Below are positions 1 to 9,480 of a stretch of 48,677 nt of DNA, one piece after another. The notes under the pieces are model-generated. The model saw nothing but the letters and a program-made list of their open reading frames with translations, was not told the DNA's origin and ran no database searches. Made by a program: the position numbers and the translations under genes. The DNA comes from JBDLSY01 sp043777895 (GTDB taxonomy: Bacteria > Pseudomonadota > Gammaproteobacteria > Burkholderiales > Burkholderiaceae_C): NCBI GenBank assembly GCA_043777895.1, contig JAYWHD010000130.1, positions 1 to 48,677 on the forward strand, written 5' to 3'. The first letter of the stretch is position 1. Every line of letters starts with the position of its first letter.

Positions 1-66
1 TGTCTATTATTGTCTACATTTGTTATTTATTGCTATTTATTATTATTCAATCAAAAATCGCCTGCT

Positions 67-1227
67 ATGACTTTACACATTGGTATAACAATTGAAATAC
101 GTTCAGAAGACTTATGCTTATGGGATGATAGTATTAAACAAAATGCTTTAGCACTAGCACGCACTTTGAAAGCAAGCAGCCTTAAACATCGAGTTACATT
201 AGTCAATACAACCGAAGTAGCAATTACTCCAAAACTACCGTGGGATTTAAAAGAATTTAATACCGAATTTTTTGAAGTAGTCAAGCATTCTTTGGATATA
301 CTAATTGTCCTTGATGGGCAAATAGCAGACACGCCCAGCGCTTTACTTAAAGAGCGTGGTGTCAAAATAATAGGGTATAAATGCGAATCAAATGCTTCAT
401 TGAGTGCTGAAAGCATTATTCATAATTTATCGGTTACCAAAGTTCCATATTACAATCGGCACTTTGATGCACTATGGTTATCCCCACAAGTAGCCGAGTT
501 AAACCAAACTTACTATAAAGTGCTACACCGTTGTTCTACAGCACAGACTGTTCCTTTTATTTGGAGCGAGATACCGATAGAATCAGCATGTGCTAACCTA
601 AAAAATAAAGGTATTTATGTCACTAATAAAAAAATTGCTAAACGATTAACCATACTAGAACCGAATACAGAAATATTAAAAAACTTCTTAAATCCATTGA
701 TGATTGCAGAACTATTTTACCGAAATTTACCACACTGCATAGACAGTGTTAATTTAATGAACTTAGATCACCGTGATAAGCATGCGGAGCTGATAGGTAT
801 ATTAGCGGGTACAAATTTGTATAGCGATAAAAGAATTTTTTTAGGTAGCAAGCAAAATATAGCGAAAACACTGTCAAAAGACACCGATGTAGTTATTAGT
901 CACCAATGGGGTAATCCTTTAAGTTACACTTATTTAGAGGCTGCTTGGTTAGGTTACCCTTTGGTGCACAATGCTGATTTGTGTAAAGAGTTAGGTTTCT
1001 TTTACAATAAAACTGACGTAATATCAGGTGCCGAAGCCTTGAATCTTGCTTGTGAAGTAGGAATGATTGGGGGTAATTATCCAGTTAAGAAAAAAGAAAC
1101 TGCTTCTCATTATAGAGAAAGACAACGACATTTAATTAAACAGTTTTTAGCTGAACAACCTGGGATAGTCAGAAAATATGACATTTTAATTGCACAGATA
1201 ATTAGCAAATACACTAAAAAACACTAA
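67..1227 (+). CDS. DUF2827 family protein (GT-B-like, function unknown)
   Basis: 386-residue protein resembling the DUF2827 family, which I know mainly from Burkholderiales. The N-terminus THIGITIEIR, the phrase KQNALALARTLK and the LVNTTEV...LPWDL segment match how that family begins. The C-terminal half (DTDVVISHQWGNPLSYTYLEAAWLGYPLVHNA) resembles the nucleotide-sugar-binding end of GT-B glycosyltransferases, so a surface-glycan role is possible but is inference. The reading frame is open upstream to a TTG at position 10, but the ATG at 67 starts exactly where family similarity begins, so I chose it. No Shine-Dalgarno is seen. It has no LPS or capsule neighbour here; the next gene is an unrelated secreted protein. 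Confidence 0.8.
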   Translation: MTLHIGITIEIRSEDLCLWDDSIKQNALALARTLKASSLKHRVTLVNTTEVAITPKLPWDLKEFNTEFFEVVKHSLDILIVLDGQIADTPSALLKERGVKIIGYKCESNASLSAESIIHNLSVTKVPYYNRHFDALWLSPQVAELNQTYYKVLHRCSTAQTVPFIWSEIPIESACANLKNKGIYVTNKKIAKRLTILEPNTEILKNFLNPLMIAELFYRNLPHCIDSVNLMNLDHRDKHAELIGILAGTNLYSDKRIFLGSKQNIAKTLSKDTDVVISHQWGNPLSYTYLEAAWLGYPLVHNADLCKELGFFYNKTDVISGAEALNLACEVGMIGGNYPVKKKETASHYRERQRHLIKQFLAEQPGIVRKYDILIAQIISKYTKKH

Positions 1228-1386
1228 AAAACAATAATTAATAACTAAAATAACTAAAATATATAGACGATATATGTTTATATACAACATCATAATATTA
1301 TTATTTTGATATTTTGATATATTGTTTACTTGATATTTGGTAAATTTTAATAATTTAACTGTAACCTTAACTTAACTCTAAAGACT

Positions 1387-1887
1387 ATGAACATTAGCTT
1401 ATCCAAAGTAAAAATCAAAACAATTGCTGCATCAATTTTATTGATATTAACAATGAACCATAAAAATTCTGTGGCAAAACCCCCGACTAACCCAAAAATC
1501 CCTAATATACAAGAGCATTCACTAAACGGTAAGTGGAATTGGGTTTTTTTAGACACGGGTGCTTCACATAAAATGTTAATCAATAGCGTACAACATTATG
1601 AGACGCATTCCAATGCTAGCGGAACAATAGAGTCTTTAGAAGAACAATGTCCCGTTACATTAACAGTATATAACACAGCCAAAACACAATTGATCAGTAA
1701 TAATGGCAATACAAACATTGCTCATGATGGTCAAGTAATTATTGATATTAAGTGTAAAAATGCCACTGTTTTAGCAATGGGTTATGGATTGCCTTCAAAA
1801 ATAGGGTCTATTGTTGGACGATCAGATATTAAAGTAGGCGATAGCAAAATTATGAAACAGCCATTTGTAATTAGCCGTGCCGAGTAA
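1387..1887 (+). CDS. small secreted protein of unknown function with a DTGAS motif
   Basis: 166 residues that I do not recognise as a family. A Sec signal peptide is likely: basic start (KVKIK), hydrophobic core at about 12-22 and a possible cleavage after SVA near residue 30. The mature part has two cysteines (88 and 123) that could form a periplasmic disulfide. Residues 56-60 read DTGAS within WVFLDTGAS, the active-site pattern of retropepsin-like aspartic proteases, but the rest of the chain does not clearly follow that fold, so this may be coincidence. It stands alone between a DUF2827 gene and pyk with AT-rich gaps on each side. The ATG at 1387 is the first in frame. Confidence 0.6.
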   Translation: MNISLSKVKIKTIAASILLILTMNHKNSVAKPPTNPKIPNIQEHSLNGKWNWVFLDTGASHKMLINSVQHYETHSNASGTIESLEEQCPVTLTVYNTAKTQLISNNGNTNIAHDGQVIIDIKCKNATVLAMGYGLPSKIGSIVGRSDIKVGDSKIMKQPFVISRAE

Positions 1888-1962
1888 AGCTAAATAAAAT
1901 TAGTCATCTCCCCCAAACAAGTAACAACTCAGTAACAATTAAAATTTTAAGTTCAAAGAAAT

Positions 1963-3411
1963 ATGAAGCCACGCATTAAACGCAATACTAAAATTGTCGC
2001 CACATTAGGTCCTGCAAGCTCTAGCCCTGAAATATTAGAAGCTATGTTGCGTGCTGGCGTTAATGTAGTCAGGCTGAACTTTAGCCACGGGACGGCACAA
2101 GATCATTTACAAAAAGCAACTTTGGTGCGAGAAATTGCAGCTAAAGTAGGTAAAGAAATCGCTATTATGGCTGATTTACAAGGACCAAAAATAAGAGTGG
2201 GAAAATTTATCAATGGTAAAACCGATTTGATAGTTAATGCTCATTTTATTTTAGATGCTAACTGTACTCTAGGCGATGATTACCGCGTTGGCTTAGATTA
2301 CAAAGACTTGCCTAAAGACGTTAAAATACATGATACTTTATTGTTAAACGATGGCTTGATTCAGCTACGTGTTGAAAAAGTGGTTGGTAGCGAAATTCAT
2401 ACTATTGTTGAATTAGGGGGCGAGTTATCAAATAATAAAGGAATAAACCGCAAAGGCGGAGGTTTAACTGCCCCAGCTTTAACAGCTAAAGATATGGAAG
2501 ACCTGAAAACAGCAATGGCATTACAGGCAGATTATGTCGCTATTAGTTTTCCAAAAAATCGCACTGATATGGAGATAGCGCAACAACTTGCTTTAATTGC
2601 AGGTGCTCCCTATAACCATACTACTAGTTTAATTGCTAAAATTGAACGCGCTGAAGCTATTTTGCCTGGTATATTAGAAGGTATTTTAGAAGTGTCCGAT
2701 GGTATTATGGTTGCCCGTGGCGACTTAGCTGTAGAAGTGGGCAATGCCGCAGTACCCGCTTTACAAAAACGTATGATTAAACTGGCAAGGCAGATGGATA
2801 AAGTAGTCATTACTGCAACGCAAATGATGGAGTCTATGATTGTTCATCCAGTGCCGACTCGTGCTGAAGTCAGTGATGTTGCAAATGCCGTTTTAGACGG
2901 TACTGATGCGGTTATGTTAAGTGCAGAAACCGCGTCAGGTAAATTTCCTGTAGAAACCATTTTACAAATGGCGAATATCGCTGAACAAGCCGAACAGTTT
3001 GAAGACCGTAATTTACTGGATACTGATTTTTTAAACGTGCAATTTAAGCGTATTGACCAAAGTATTGCTATGGGGGCTCTATTTACAGCACACCATTTAA
3101 ATTGTAAAGCAATTATTGCACTAACTGATAGCGGCTCTACTGCTTTATGGATGAGTAGACAGCACGTCAATATTCCTATTTATGCTTTAACGTCTAAAAT
3201 TAGTAGCCAACGTAAAATGGCTTTGTACCGTAATGTACGCCCTATTTATATGGATACTTCATCAGAAAAAGAAACCGCTTTACAACAAGCTGAAACCTTG
3301 TTAAAATCACGCGGTGTTTTAGATGCAGGTGATTTATATGCAATTACCTGCGGTGAACCCATGGGTGAACCTGGTGGAACAAATATGCTAAAAATTTGTA
3401 GGGTATTGTAG
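1963..3411 (+). CDS. pyk: pyruvate kinase
   Basis: 482-residue pyruvate kinase, which makes pyruvate and ATP from phosphoenolpyruvate and ADP in the last step of glycolysis. Visible signatures: KIVATLGPASS at the N-terminus (9-20), MADLQGPKIRVG (69-80), the active-site IAKIERAE with Lys226 and Glu228, the metal site SDGIMVARGDL (245-255), TATQMMESM (284-292) and NAVLDGTDAVMLSAETASG (308-326). The length is normal for the family and the C-terminal allosteric domain is present. It is a monocistronic-looking gene ending about 60 bp before convergent queG, with an AT stem-loop between. The upstream leader has only a weak AAAGAA-type ribosome site. Confidence 0.97.
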   Translation: MKPRIKRNTKIVATLGPASSSPEILEAMLRAGVNVVRLNFSHGTAQDHLQKATLVREIAAKVGKEIAIMADLQGPKIRVGKFINGKTDLIVNAHFILDANCTLGDDYRVGLDYKDLPKDVKIHDTLLLNDGLIQLRVEKVVGSEIHTIVELGGELSNNKGINRKGGGLTAPALTAKDMEDLKTAMALQADYVAISFPKNRTDMEIAQQLALIAGAPYNHTTSLIAKIERAEAILPGILEGILEVSDGIMVARGDLAVEVGNAAVPALQKRMIKLARQMDKVVITATQMMESMIVHPVPTRAEVSDVANAVLDGTDAVMLSAETASGKFPVETILQMANIAEQAEQFEDRNLLDTDFLNVQFKRIDQSIAMGALFTAHHLNCKAIIALTDSGSTALWMSRQHVNIPIYALTSKISSQRKMALYRNVRPIYMDTSSEKETALQQAETLLKSRGVLDAGDLYAITCGEPMGEPGGTNMLKICRVL

Positions 3412-3431
3412 TGAGAATATTAGTGAGTTGG

Positions 3432-3452
3432 ATAATATTTTGTAAATATTAT
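3432..3452. terminator. AT-rich stem-loop between convergent pyk and queG
   Basis: A perfect 9-bp inverted repeat (ATAATATTT / AAATATTAT) with a 3-base loop lies in the 58-bp gap between the two converging stop codons, and T-rich sequence follows on the plus strand. The stem is AT-only, so it is weaker than a usual intrinsic terminator. The position suits a bidirectional terminator; function is inferred. Confidence 0.4.
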
Positions 3453-3469
3453 TTTATGATTTAAGATTT

Positions 3470-4552
3470 TTACTGTAACAAAGCCCATTCAATATGTTCA
3501 CGAACCACAGCACTGTCATGATAACGGTGTTGTTGTAAAGCGTGACGAATGGCTACATCATCGCTACCTAATGCTAAAGCGTTGCCCATTGCTATGGCTA
3601 AATTACGTAACCAACGAGTATGCCCTATCCTTCTAATAGCACTACCTTGTAACCGTTCTAAAAAATCGGCTTCACTCCAAGACCACAACTGAATTAAATC
3701 AGAATCGTTTAAATTATGCCGAGGTTTAAAATCGGGCAAGTCACTGGTTTGTGCAAATTTATTCCACGGGCAAGCGGTTTGGCAGTCATCACACCCATAA
3801 ATACGGTTACCTATTAAACTACGAAACTCTAAAGGAATGCTGCCTTGATGCTCTATCGTTAAATAACTAATACACCGCCTCGCATCGACCACATAAGGTG
3901 CAATAATAGCCTGTGTTGGACACACTTTAATGCAGCTCACGCACTGACCGCAATGGCTGGTTAATTCAGGTGTAAAAACACTTTCTGCTAAATCTAATGT
4001 AGTCAATATCCCACCCAAAAAGAACGCACTGCCCCCTTCGCGGTTCAGCAATAAAGTATGCTTACCACGCCAACCCAAACCACTGTCTTGTGCTAACTGT
4101 ACCTCCATAACTGGGGCACTATCAGTAAACACTCTAAATTGTGCATCGGGTGTATGTTCTTGTAACCATTTAACTAAAGATTTTAACTTTTGTCGTAAAA
4201 CAAGGTGATAATCACGCCCTTGTGCATATAAGGATACTTGTGCTGTTAAGGGTTGTTTAAGTATATTACGCGACTGTTGTAGCTGAATAATCGGGTTATG
4301 TAGATAATTCATTCTCAATAAAAAAGCCGATTTCGCTTCTGGTAATAGGCGTGTTGGATTAAGCCGTAACGAAGCATTATTTGCCATATAATTCATATCA
4401 CCGTGCATAGACTCTGCTAACCAAGCATCTAAACGGACTTTAGCTTCAGGCAAACTATCAAAGCGTGCAACACTGATACCAGAAAATCCTAAACGTTTAG
4501 ATTGAACCCGTAAGGCAGAAAAATCAAATACCTGTGTGTGTGCTTGAGACAT
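3470..4552 (-). CDS. queG: epoxyqueuosine reductase
   Basis: 360-residue QueG, the cobalamin- and [4Fe-4S]-dependent enzyme that reduces epoxyqueuosine to queuosine in tRNA wobble positions. Two ferredoxin-type cysteine clusters are visible: CGQCVSCIKVCP (Cys201, 204, 207, 211) and Cys227 with CDDCQTACP (Cys254, 257, 261). The segment VFTDSAPVMEV contains the conserved active-site Asp144. The family length is normal, with C-terminal HEAT-like helices. In many genomes queG adjoins tsaE or nnrE; here it stands alone, convergent with pyk. The start ATG is at the first methionine, without a clear Shine-Dalgarno. It makes the organism dependent on a B12-type cofactor for full tRNA modification. 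Confidence 0.95.
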   Translation of the reverse strand: MSQAHTQVFDFSALRVQSKRLGFSGISVARFDSLPEAKVRLDAWLAESMHGDMNYMANNASLRLNPTRLLPEAKSAFLLRMNYLHNPIIQLQQSRNILKQPLTAQVSLYAQGRDYHLVLRQKLKSLVKWLQEHTPDAQFRVFTDSAPVMEVQLAQDSGLGWRGKHTLLLNREGGSAFFLGGILTTLDLAESVFTPELTSHCGQCVSCIKVCPTQAIIAPYVVDARRCISYLTIEHQGSIPLEFRSLIGNRIYGCDDCQTACPWNKFAQTSDLPDFKPRHNLNDSDLIQLWSWSEADFLERLQGSAIRRIGHTRWLRNLAIAMGNALALGSDDVAIRHALQQHRYHDSAVVREHIEWALLQ

Positions 4553-4837
4553 AATTTATAAAATAAGATGTTTAAATGTAACTACCAAATTTTAACTTTA
4601 ATCCAGTATTCACTCTTACACTGTTTACATTTATTCGTTGATAGACTGTTTTAATCATGCTAGTCTTTATTTCTATTCAATTAATAATTAATATCAGTTT
4701 TATTTTATTATTACCTTAATTATTAAGTTCTTAGATTCTTAGATTCTTAAATTTTTTAAGTCATAAAATCTATCATTTACAATGTAGATATACACTATAT
4801 ATTTACCTTATTTTAAAATTTAATCTAATACTTATTA

Positions 4838-5443
4838 ATGCTTACCGATACTTTTATGCTGTTTAATTTAACCAAACTACTAAAATCACCTTGTCAATTA
4901 AATAAAAAACACATTTTACGATTTACTTTATTTATTTTATATATTACCTATACAGTTAATTTAGTATACGCTGAAAAAAACGATGCTAATAAACCAACCA
5001 TTATTGATAGTGAACGCGTTAGTATTAATGAGGCAACACAAACTAAAATTTTTGAAGGCAATGTGATTATCAATAAAGGATCTTTACTCATTAAAGCAGA
5101 CCGTATTGAAGCTACTGTTGATGAAAATGGTTATCAAATGCTCAAAGCACAAGGACGTAAAGAGCAACCAACACGGTTTCAACAAAAACGTGATGGTTTA
5201 GATGAAATGATTGAAGCACAAAGTGTTCGTCTGGTGTTTGATGGTAAAGCGGACACCATTACTTTGTTTGATCAAGCCATCATTCGTCGCGTTTCTAAAA
5301 ATATTTTACAAGACGAAGTACGCGGTGCAACTATAAAATATTTTAATCAAACCAATTATTATGAGGTTAGCGGTGGCAACACATCTAGCCAAGCTAATGG
5401 ACGTGTACGCACTATTATTGCCCCACGTACGACAGGTCAATAA
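4838..5443 (+). CDS. lptA: LPS export periplasmic bridge protein LptA
   Basis: 201-residue LptA/OstA-type protein. It forms the periplasmic bridge that carries LPS from the inner-membrane LptBFGC complex to LptD in the outer membrane. A hydrophobic signal segment lies at about 27-45 and probably ends at VYA. The mature protein has the OstA beta-jellyroll features: IIDSERVSINEATQ, FEGNVIINKGSLLIKADRIEA and an RGATIKYFNQTNYYEV-type repeat near the end. A second in-frame ATG at 4856 is an equally good start. lptB follows 2 bp after the stop, so the two are co-transcribed. Unlike the usual arrangement, lptC is 29 kb away on the other strand. Confidence 0.9.
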   Translation: MLTDTFMLFNLTKLLKSPCQLNKKHILRFTLFILYITYTVNLVYAEKNDANKPTIIDSERVSINEATQTKIFEGNVIINKGSLLIKADRIEATVDENGYQMLKAQGRKEQPTRFQQKRDGLDEMIEAQSVRLVFDGKADTITLFDQAIIRRVSKNILQDEVRGATIKYFNQTNYYEVSGGNTSSQANGRVRTIIAPRTTGQ

Positions 5444-5445
5444 AT

Positions 5446-6213
5446 ATGTTAAATACGTCTATTTTAATACCTTCTGTATTACACGTTGAAAATTTGCATA
5501 AACGCTATGGCCGCAAAGAAGTTGTACGGGGTGTAAGCCTAACGGTAAACAGTGCTGAAGTCGTAGGCCTACTAGGCCCTAATGGAGCGGGTAAAACCAC
5601 TAGCTTTTATATGATTGTGGGCTTGGTCGGTGCAGACCGTGGAGAAATAACTTTAAACGGTATAAGTTTGATTGACACCCCTATGCATATCAGAGCAGCG
5701 GCAGGCTTGAGTTACCTTCCACAAGAGGCATCTGTATTTAAACGCTTGTCTGTATGCGACAATATTTTAGCTGTTTTAGAATTACAACAAGACCCACAGA
5801 CACATAAACCTTATAAAAAATTAGCTTTACTAAACCGCTTAAATGAATTATTAGCCGAATTACAAATTAAACATATTGCTAATAGCAATGCCGCCAGCCT
5901 ATCAGGCGGTGAAAGACGACGCGTAGAAATTGCCCGTGCCTTAGCCTGTAACCCACGATTCATTTTACTAGATGAACCCTTTGCAGGGGTTGATCCAATC
6001 GCAGTGATTGAAATTCAACGCATTGTACGATTTTTAAAAGCACGCGGTATCGGTGTGTTAATTACCGACCACAATGTACGTGAAACCCTAGATATTGTTG
6101 ATCGTGCCTATATTATTACCGAAGGGACAGTGTTGGCAACAGGAACACCCGATGAACTCATTAAAAATGATAAGGTACGTAAAATTTATTTGGGTGAAAA
6201 TTTTACTATGTAA
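5446..6213 (+). CDS. lptB: LPS export ABC transporter ATP-binding protein LptB
   Basis: 255-residue ATPase powering LPS extraction from the inner membrane with LptF/G. Walker A GPNGAGKT is at 44-51, the ABC signature LSGGERRR at about 152-159, and Walker B FILLDEP at 172-178 followed by FAGVDP, the LptB-typical D-loop region. TDHNVRETL holds the switch histidine. It sits 2 bp behind lptA and is probably translated from the same message. In related Burkholderiales rpoN and hpf usually follow; here dnaB follows after a 60-90 bp AT-rich gap. Partners lptF/G are not in the window. Confidence 0.96.
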   Translation: MLNTSILIPSVLHVENLHKRYGRKEVVRGVSLTVNSAEVVGLLGPNGAGKTTSFYMIVGLVGADRGEITLNGISLIDTPMHIRAAAGLSYLPQEASVFKRLSVCDNILAVLELQQDPQTHKPYKKLALLNRLNELLAELQIKHIANSNAASLSGGERRRVEIARALACNPRFILLDEPFAGVDPIAVIEIQRIVRFLKARGIGVLITDHNVRETLDIVDRAYIITEGTVLATGTPDELIKNDKVRKIYLGENFTM

Positions 6214-6297
6214 AACGGCATACAAATAATAATCGTACACAAATAATCTTTAAATATAAATATTAAATATAAAGTCTTGTCAAACACTATAAATTAC

Positions 6298-7905
6298 ATG
6301 ATGAATCCAAATGATATAAATATTCCTTTCCCTTCTAGTGATGAAGTAAATGCAAACCAAACGACAGAACATACAATTGACTTAAATATTGATTTAAATA
6401 CTGAAATAGCCAGTGGCTTAACGTTAGATAGTTTACGTTTGCCCCCTCATTCTATTGAAGCAGAACGCTGTGTTCTAGGGTGCTTATTACTAGACAACCA
6501 TGTCTATGATTCAGTGTCAGTTATTGTAAGTGAAAAGATTTTTTATCGCAGTGAACACCAGTGGATTTTTCGTGCCATTGTTCAATTGATTGAAAAATCA
6601 CGCCCAGCTGATGTTATTACGGTGTTTGAATGGCTACAAACAGCTGGACGATCTGACGATGTAGGTGGTTTACCTTACATTAATACAGTCTCACAAAGTG
6701 TACCATCGGCGGCTAATGCTAAACGTTATGCCGAAATTGTACGTGAACGCGGTATTTTACGACAACTGGCTGAAACCGCAGAAACCATTGCCAGTGATTG
6801 CTATCAACCCGCAGGACGAGAAGCCCATGAGCTGTTAGACGCGGCTGAAACCAAAATTTTTGCCATTGCTGAACAAGGTGGTAGAAATCAACAGGGCTTT
6901 CAACACTTACCCACTGTTTTAAGTGGTGTTATGAAACGAATTGATGAACTGGCACACCGCAATGACCCTTCTGATGTAACAGGTGTATCGTGTGGTTTTA
7001 AAGATTTAGATGCCGATACTTCAGGATTTCAAAGAGGTGACTTAATTATTGTAGCAGGCAGACCGTCTATGGGAAAAACAGCTTTTTCATTAAATGTTGC
7101 TGAAAATGTTGCATTAACCTCGGGCTTACCTGTCGCTGTTTTTTCTATGGAAATGGGTGCTTCTCAACTGGTAGCCCGTATGTTAGCCAGTGTAGGCGGT
7201 ATTGATGCACAAAGATTAAGAACAGGCCGACTACAACAAGAAGATTGGGATAAGCTTGGACGCGGCTTGTCTAAATTAGAAAATGCCCCTATATTTATTG
7301 ACGAAACCCCTGGGCTAAGTATTAATATTTTGCGGGCTAATGCACGTAGGCAAGCCAGAATATCAGGCGAATTTGGTTTAATTGTAGTAGACTACTTACA
7401 ATTGATGAGTGCGGGTGGCAGCGGACGTAACTCTGAAAATAGAGCCACAGAAATATCTGAAATCTCACGCGGCTTAAAATCACTGGCGAAAGAACTCAAT
7501 TGTCCTGTAGTTGCTTTGTCTCAACTGAATCGTTCATTAGAGCAGCGGCCTAATAAACGCCCCATTATGAGTGATTTACGTGAATCAGGCGCTATTGAGC
7601 AAGATGCCGATGTGATTTTATTTATTTACCGTGATGAAGTGTATGACCCCAACTCTATGGAAAAAGGTACGGCTGAAATTATTATTGGTAAGCAACGTAA
7701 TGGTCCAACGGGTACGATACGGCTTACGTTTCGTAAAGAACTGACTCGTTTTGAAAATCACGCAGGTGGAATGCACGCTACCCCTGATTTTTCTCACGTC
7801 AATACGATGCCACTTAAACAAACACCAGTAACGCGGCAAAATTCACCGCAACCACCGTCAAAACCACAAATGCCCTCTAGTGGACATACAGGGCCCGATT
7901 TTTAA
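6298..7905 (+). CDS. dnaB: replicative DNA helicase DnaB
   Basis: Hexameric replicative helicase that unwinds DNA at the fork and recruits primase. The N-terminal DnaG-interacting domain starts at LPPHSIEAERCVLGCLLLD. The RecA-like C-terminal ATPase has Walker A GRPSMGKTAF at about 254-263, an IVVDYLQLM Walker B, the phrase SRGLKSLAKELNCPVVALSQLNR, and DLRESGAIEQDADVI. The frame extends to a TTG at 6277, but ATGs at 6298 and 6301 are more plausible; none has a Shine-Dalgarno. About 50 residues of low-complexity N/D/T-rich sequence precede the conserved domain, longer than usual. It follows lptB directly, which is not a standard neighbourhood. Confidence 0.96.
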   Translation: MMNPNDINIPFPSSDEVNANQTTEHTIDLNIDLNTEIASGLTLDSLRLPPHSIEAERCVLGCLLLDNHVYDSVSVIVSEKIFYRSEHQWIFRAIVQLIEKSRPADVITVFEWLQTAGRSDDVGGLPYINTVSQSVPSAANAKRYAEIVRERGILRQLAETAETIASDCYQPAGREAHELLDAAETKIFAIAEQGGRNQQGFQHLPTVLSGVMKRIDELAHRNDPSDVTGVSCGFKDLDADTSGFQRGDLIIVAGRPSMGKTAFSLNVAENVALTSGLPVAVFSMEMGASQLVARMLASVGGIDAQRLRTGRLQQEDWDKLGRGLSKLENAPIFIDETPGLSINILRANARRQARISGEFGLIVVDYLQLMSAGGSGRNSENRATEISEISRGLKSLAKELNCPVVALSQLNRSLEQRPNKRPIMSDLRESGAIEQDADVILFIYRDEVYDPNSMEKGTAEIIIGKQRNGPTGTIRLTFRKELTRFENHAGGMHATPDFSHVNTMPLKQTPVTRQNSPQPPSKPQMPSSGHTGPDF

Positions 7906-8045
7906 ATCTATGCCGTTAGTTGTGTTTTTTTTAACATTGACTAAAAGTTTTAGCTTACTATAAATTATCTTCTTTTTTAATATAGTATTTCTTATACTCT
8001 TCTTATATTTTTTATATACTGCATAAAATTTGTCTAATTAATAAG

Positions 8046-8069
8046 ATACACAGACACCTTGCTGTGTAT
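8046..8069 (+). terminator. stem-loop after dnaB
   Basis: Inverted repeat ATACACAG / CTGTGTAT with an 8-base loop, followed by a T-rich tract, lying about 140 bp behind the dnaB stop and 55 bp before the next start. It could terminate dnaB transcription or structure the leader of the metal-transporter gene. The rest of the 218-bp gap is AT-rich with no gene. Confidence 0.35.
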
Positions 8070-8124
8070 TTATATTCTTTATTTATATTTTTTACTCAAT
8101 ATTTATCTTTAATATTTATCTTTA

Positions 8125-9447
8125 ATGTCTATTCTTAAACTACATAAACCCATATATAAGCGTTATCAATCATTAGTCAAGCAACTAGGCCCTGGCTTAA
8201 TTACAGGTGCAGCCGACGATGACCCCAGCGGTTTAGCAACCTACTCTCAAGCAGGGGCACAATTTGGTGCAGGAATGTTATGGGTATTAGCCTTTACAAC
8301 TCCTTTAATGATTGGTATTCAGATGATTAGCGCCAGAATTGGCTGGATGACTGGACAAGGATTAGCAGCAAACATTGCTAAAGTGATGCCCCGTAGTATC
8401 ACCTTGATTTTAGTCGGCTTATTAGTGTTAGCAAACACCTTAAACATCGCTGCTGATTTAGCCGCAATGGGTGAGTCGTTGCAACTTATTTTATCAACTG
8501 ATACCCAACATAGCCGTCATGGCTATGCTGCTTTGTTTGGTGTACTGTGTGCCATTTTACCCGTGTGGTTAAATTATGAAAAAATGGTAAGTGTATTAAA
8601 ATGGCTCACCTTAACTTTATTGGCTTATGTGGCAGTAGTGTTTATGTTACATATCAATTGGGAAAGTGTATTAATCAGTACTTTAATTCCTAAACTGCAA
8701 GCGAACAACAATTATTGGATGATGATTGTAGCGGTACTAGGCACGACTATTAGTCCATATTTATTTTTTTGGCAAGCTTCGCAAGAAGCAGAGGCTCGTC
8801 AAGCGAATGACCTAACACAAGATTTATTAAACGAAACGGTAGCACAAAGCGAACGTTTTATGAAAGAACACTTGAGCCGTATTAAGCTAGATACCGTAGT
8901 CGGTATGCTGTTTTCAAATGTTGTTGCATTTTGTGTCATGCTGGCAACGGCAATTACATTGCATCAACATGGAGTTACCGACATTCAAACCACTAAGCAA
9001 GCCGCTGAAGCCTTGCGTCCTATCGCAGGTGACTTTGCTTTTATTTTATTTGCTTTAGGTGTTATTGGTACAGGTATGTTAGCTGTACCTGTATTAGCAG
9101 GTTCAGCAGCTTATGCAGTTGCCGATGTATTTGAATGGCGTTCAGGTTTAGACCATGCTTTGCGTGAAGCAAAGGGGTTTTATACCGTATTAATTTGTGC
9201 AACCACTGTTGGTGTATTAATTAACTTTACGGCTATAGACCCGATTAAAACTTTAATTTGGAGTGCAGTAGTGAATGGTGTTATTGCTGTACCCATTATG
9301 GCAGTAATGTTGTGGGTAGGTACACAGTCTAGTATTTTAGGTCAATACACATTAAACCTACCGCATAGAGTGTTAGGGTGGTTTGCAACGGCAGTTATGT
9401 TTGCTGCAGTTTTAGCTATGTTTTACTCATGGTTACACGGCTTATAA
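8125..9447 (+). CDS. Nramp-family divalent metal transporter, atypical motif
   Basis: 440-residue integral membrane protein of the Nramp (SLC11/MntH) family with about 11 hydrophobic segments. The opening LGPGLITGAADDDPSGLATYSQAGAQFG is the first-helix metal-site region. Classical Nramps carry DPGN here, while this protein has D33-P34-S35-G36. In the sixth-helix region the classical MPH is replaced by S210-P211-Y212 (GTTISPYLFF), so the metal-selecting methionine is missing. The protein therefore belongs to the divergent DPSG branch common in proteobacteria, whose substrate I cannot assign; Mg2+, Mn2+ or another ion are all possible. It stands alone, with no metal-regulator box that I could identify. 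The start ATG lacks a Shine-Dalgarno. Confidence 0.88.
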   Translation: MSILKLHKPIYKRYQSLVKQLGPGLITGAADDDPSGLATYSQAGAQFGAGMLWVLAFTTPLMIGIQMISARIGWMTGQGLAANIAKVMPRSITLILVGLLVLANTLNIAADLAAMGESLQLILSTDTQHSRHGYAALFGVLCAILPVWLNYEKMVSVLKWLTLTLLAYVAVVFMLHINWESVLISTLIPKLQANNNYWMMIVAVLGTTISPYLFFWQASQEAEARQANDLTQDLLNETVAQSERFMKEHLSRIKLDTVVGMLFSNVVAFCVMLATAITLHQHGVTDIQTTKQAAEALRPIAGDFAFILFALGVIGTGMLAVPVLAGSAAYAVADVFEWRSGLDHALREAKGFYTVLICATTVGVLINFTAIDPIKTLIWSAVVNGVIAVPIMAVMLWVGTQSSILGQYTLNLPHRVLGWFATAVMFAAVLAMFYSWLHGL

Positions 9448-9480
9448 ACGATCAAATATCCCTAATAATAAGATTGTAAG

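Noticed and set aside
51..416. Antisense open frames such as 51-416, 2844-3170 and 28662-29048
   Set aside because: They lie wholly within well-supported genes on the opposite strand and show no domain, so they are coding shadows.
4553..4837. tRNA or small RNA in the queG-lptA gap and other gaps of 200-300 bp
   Set aside because: No cloverleaf arms, GTTC-type T-loop or GC-rich stem blocks are visible; only AT-rich direct repeats such as CTTAGATT are present.
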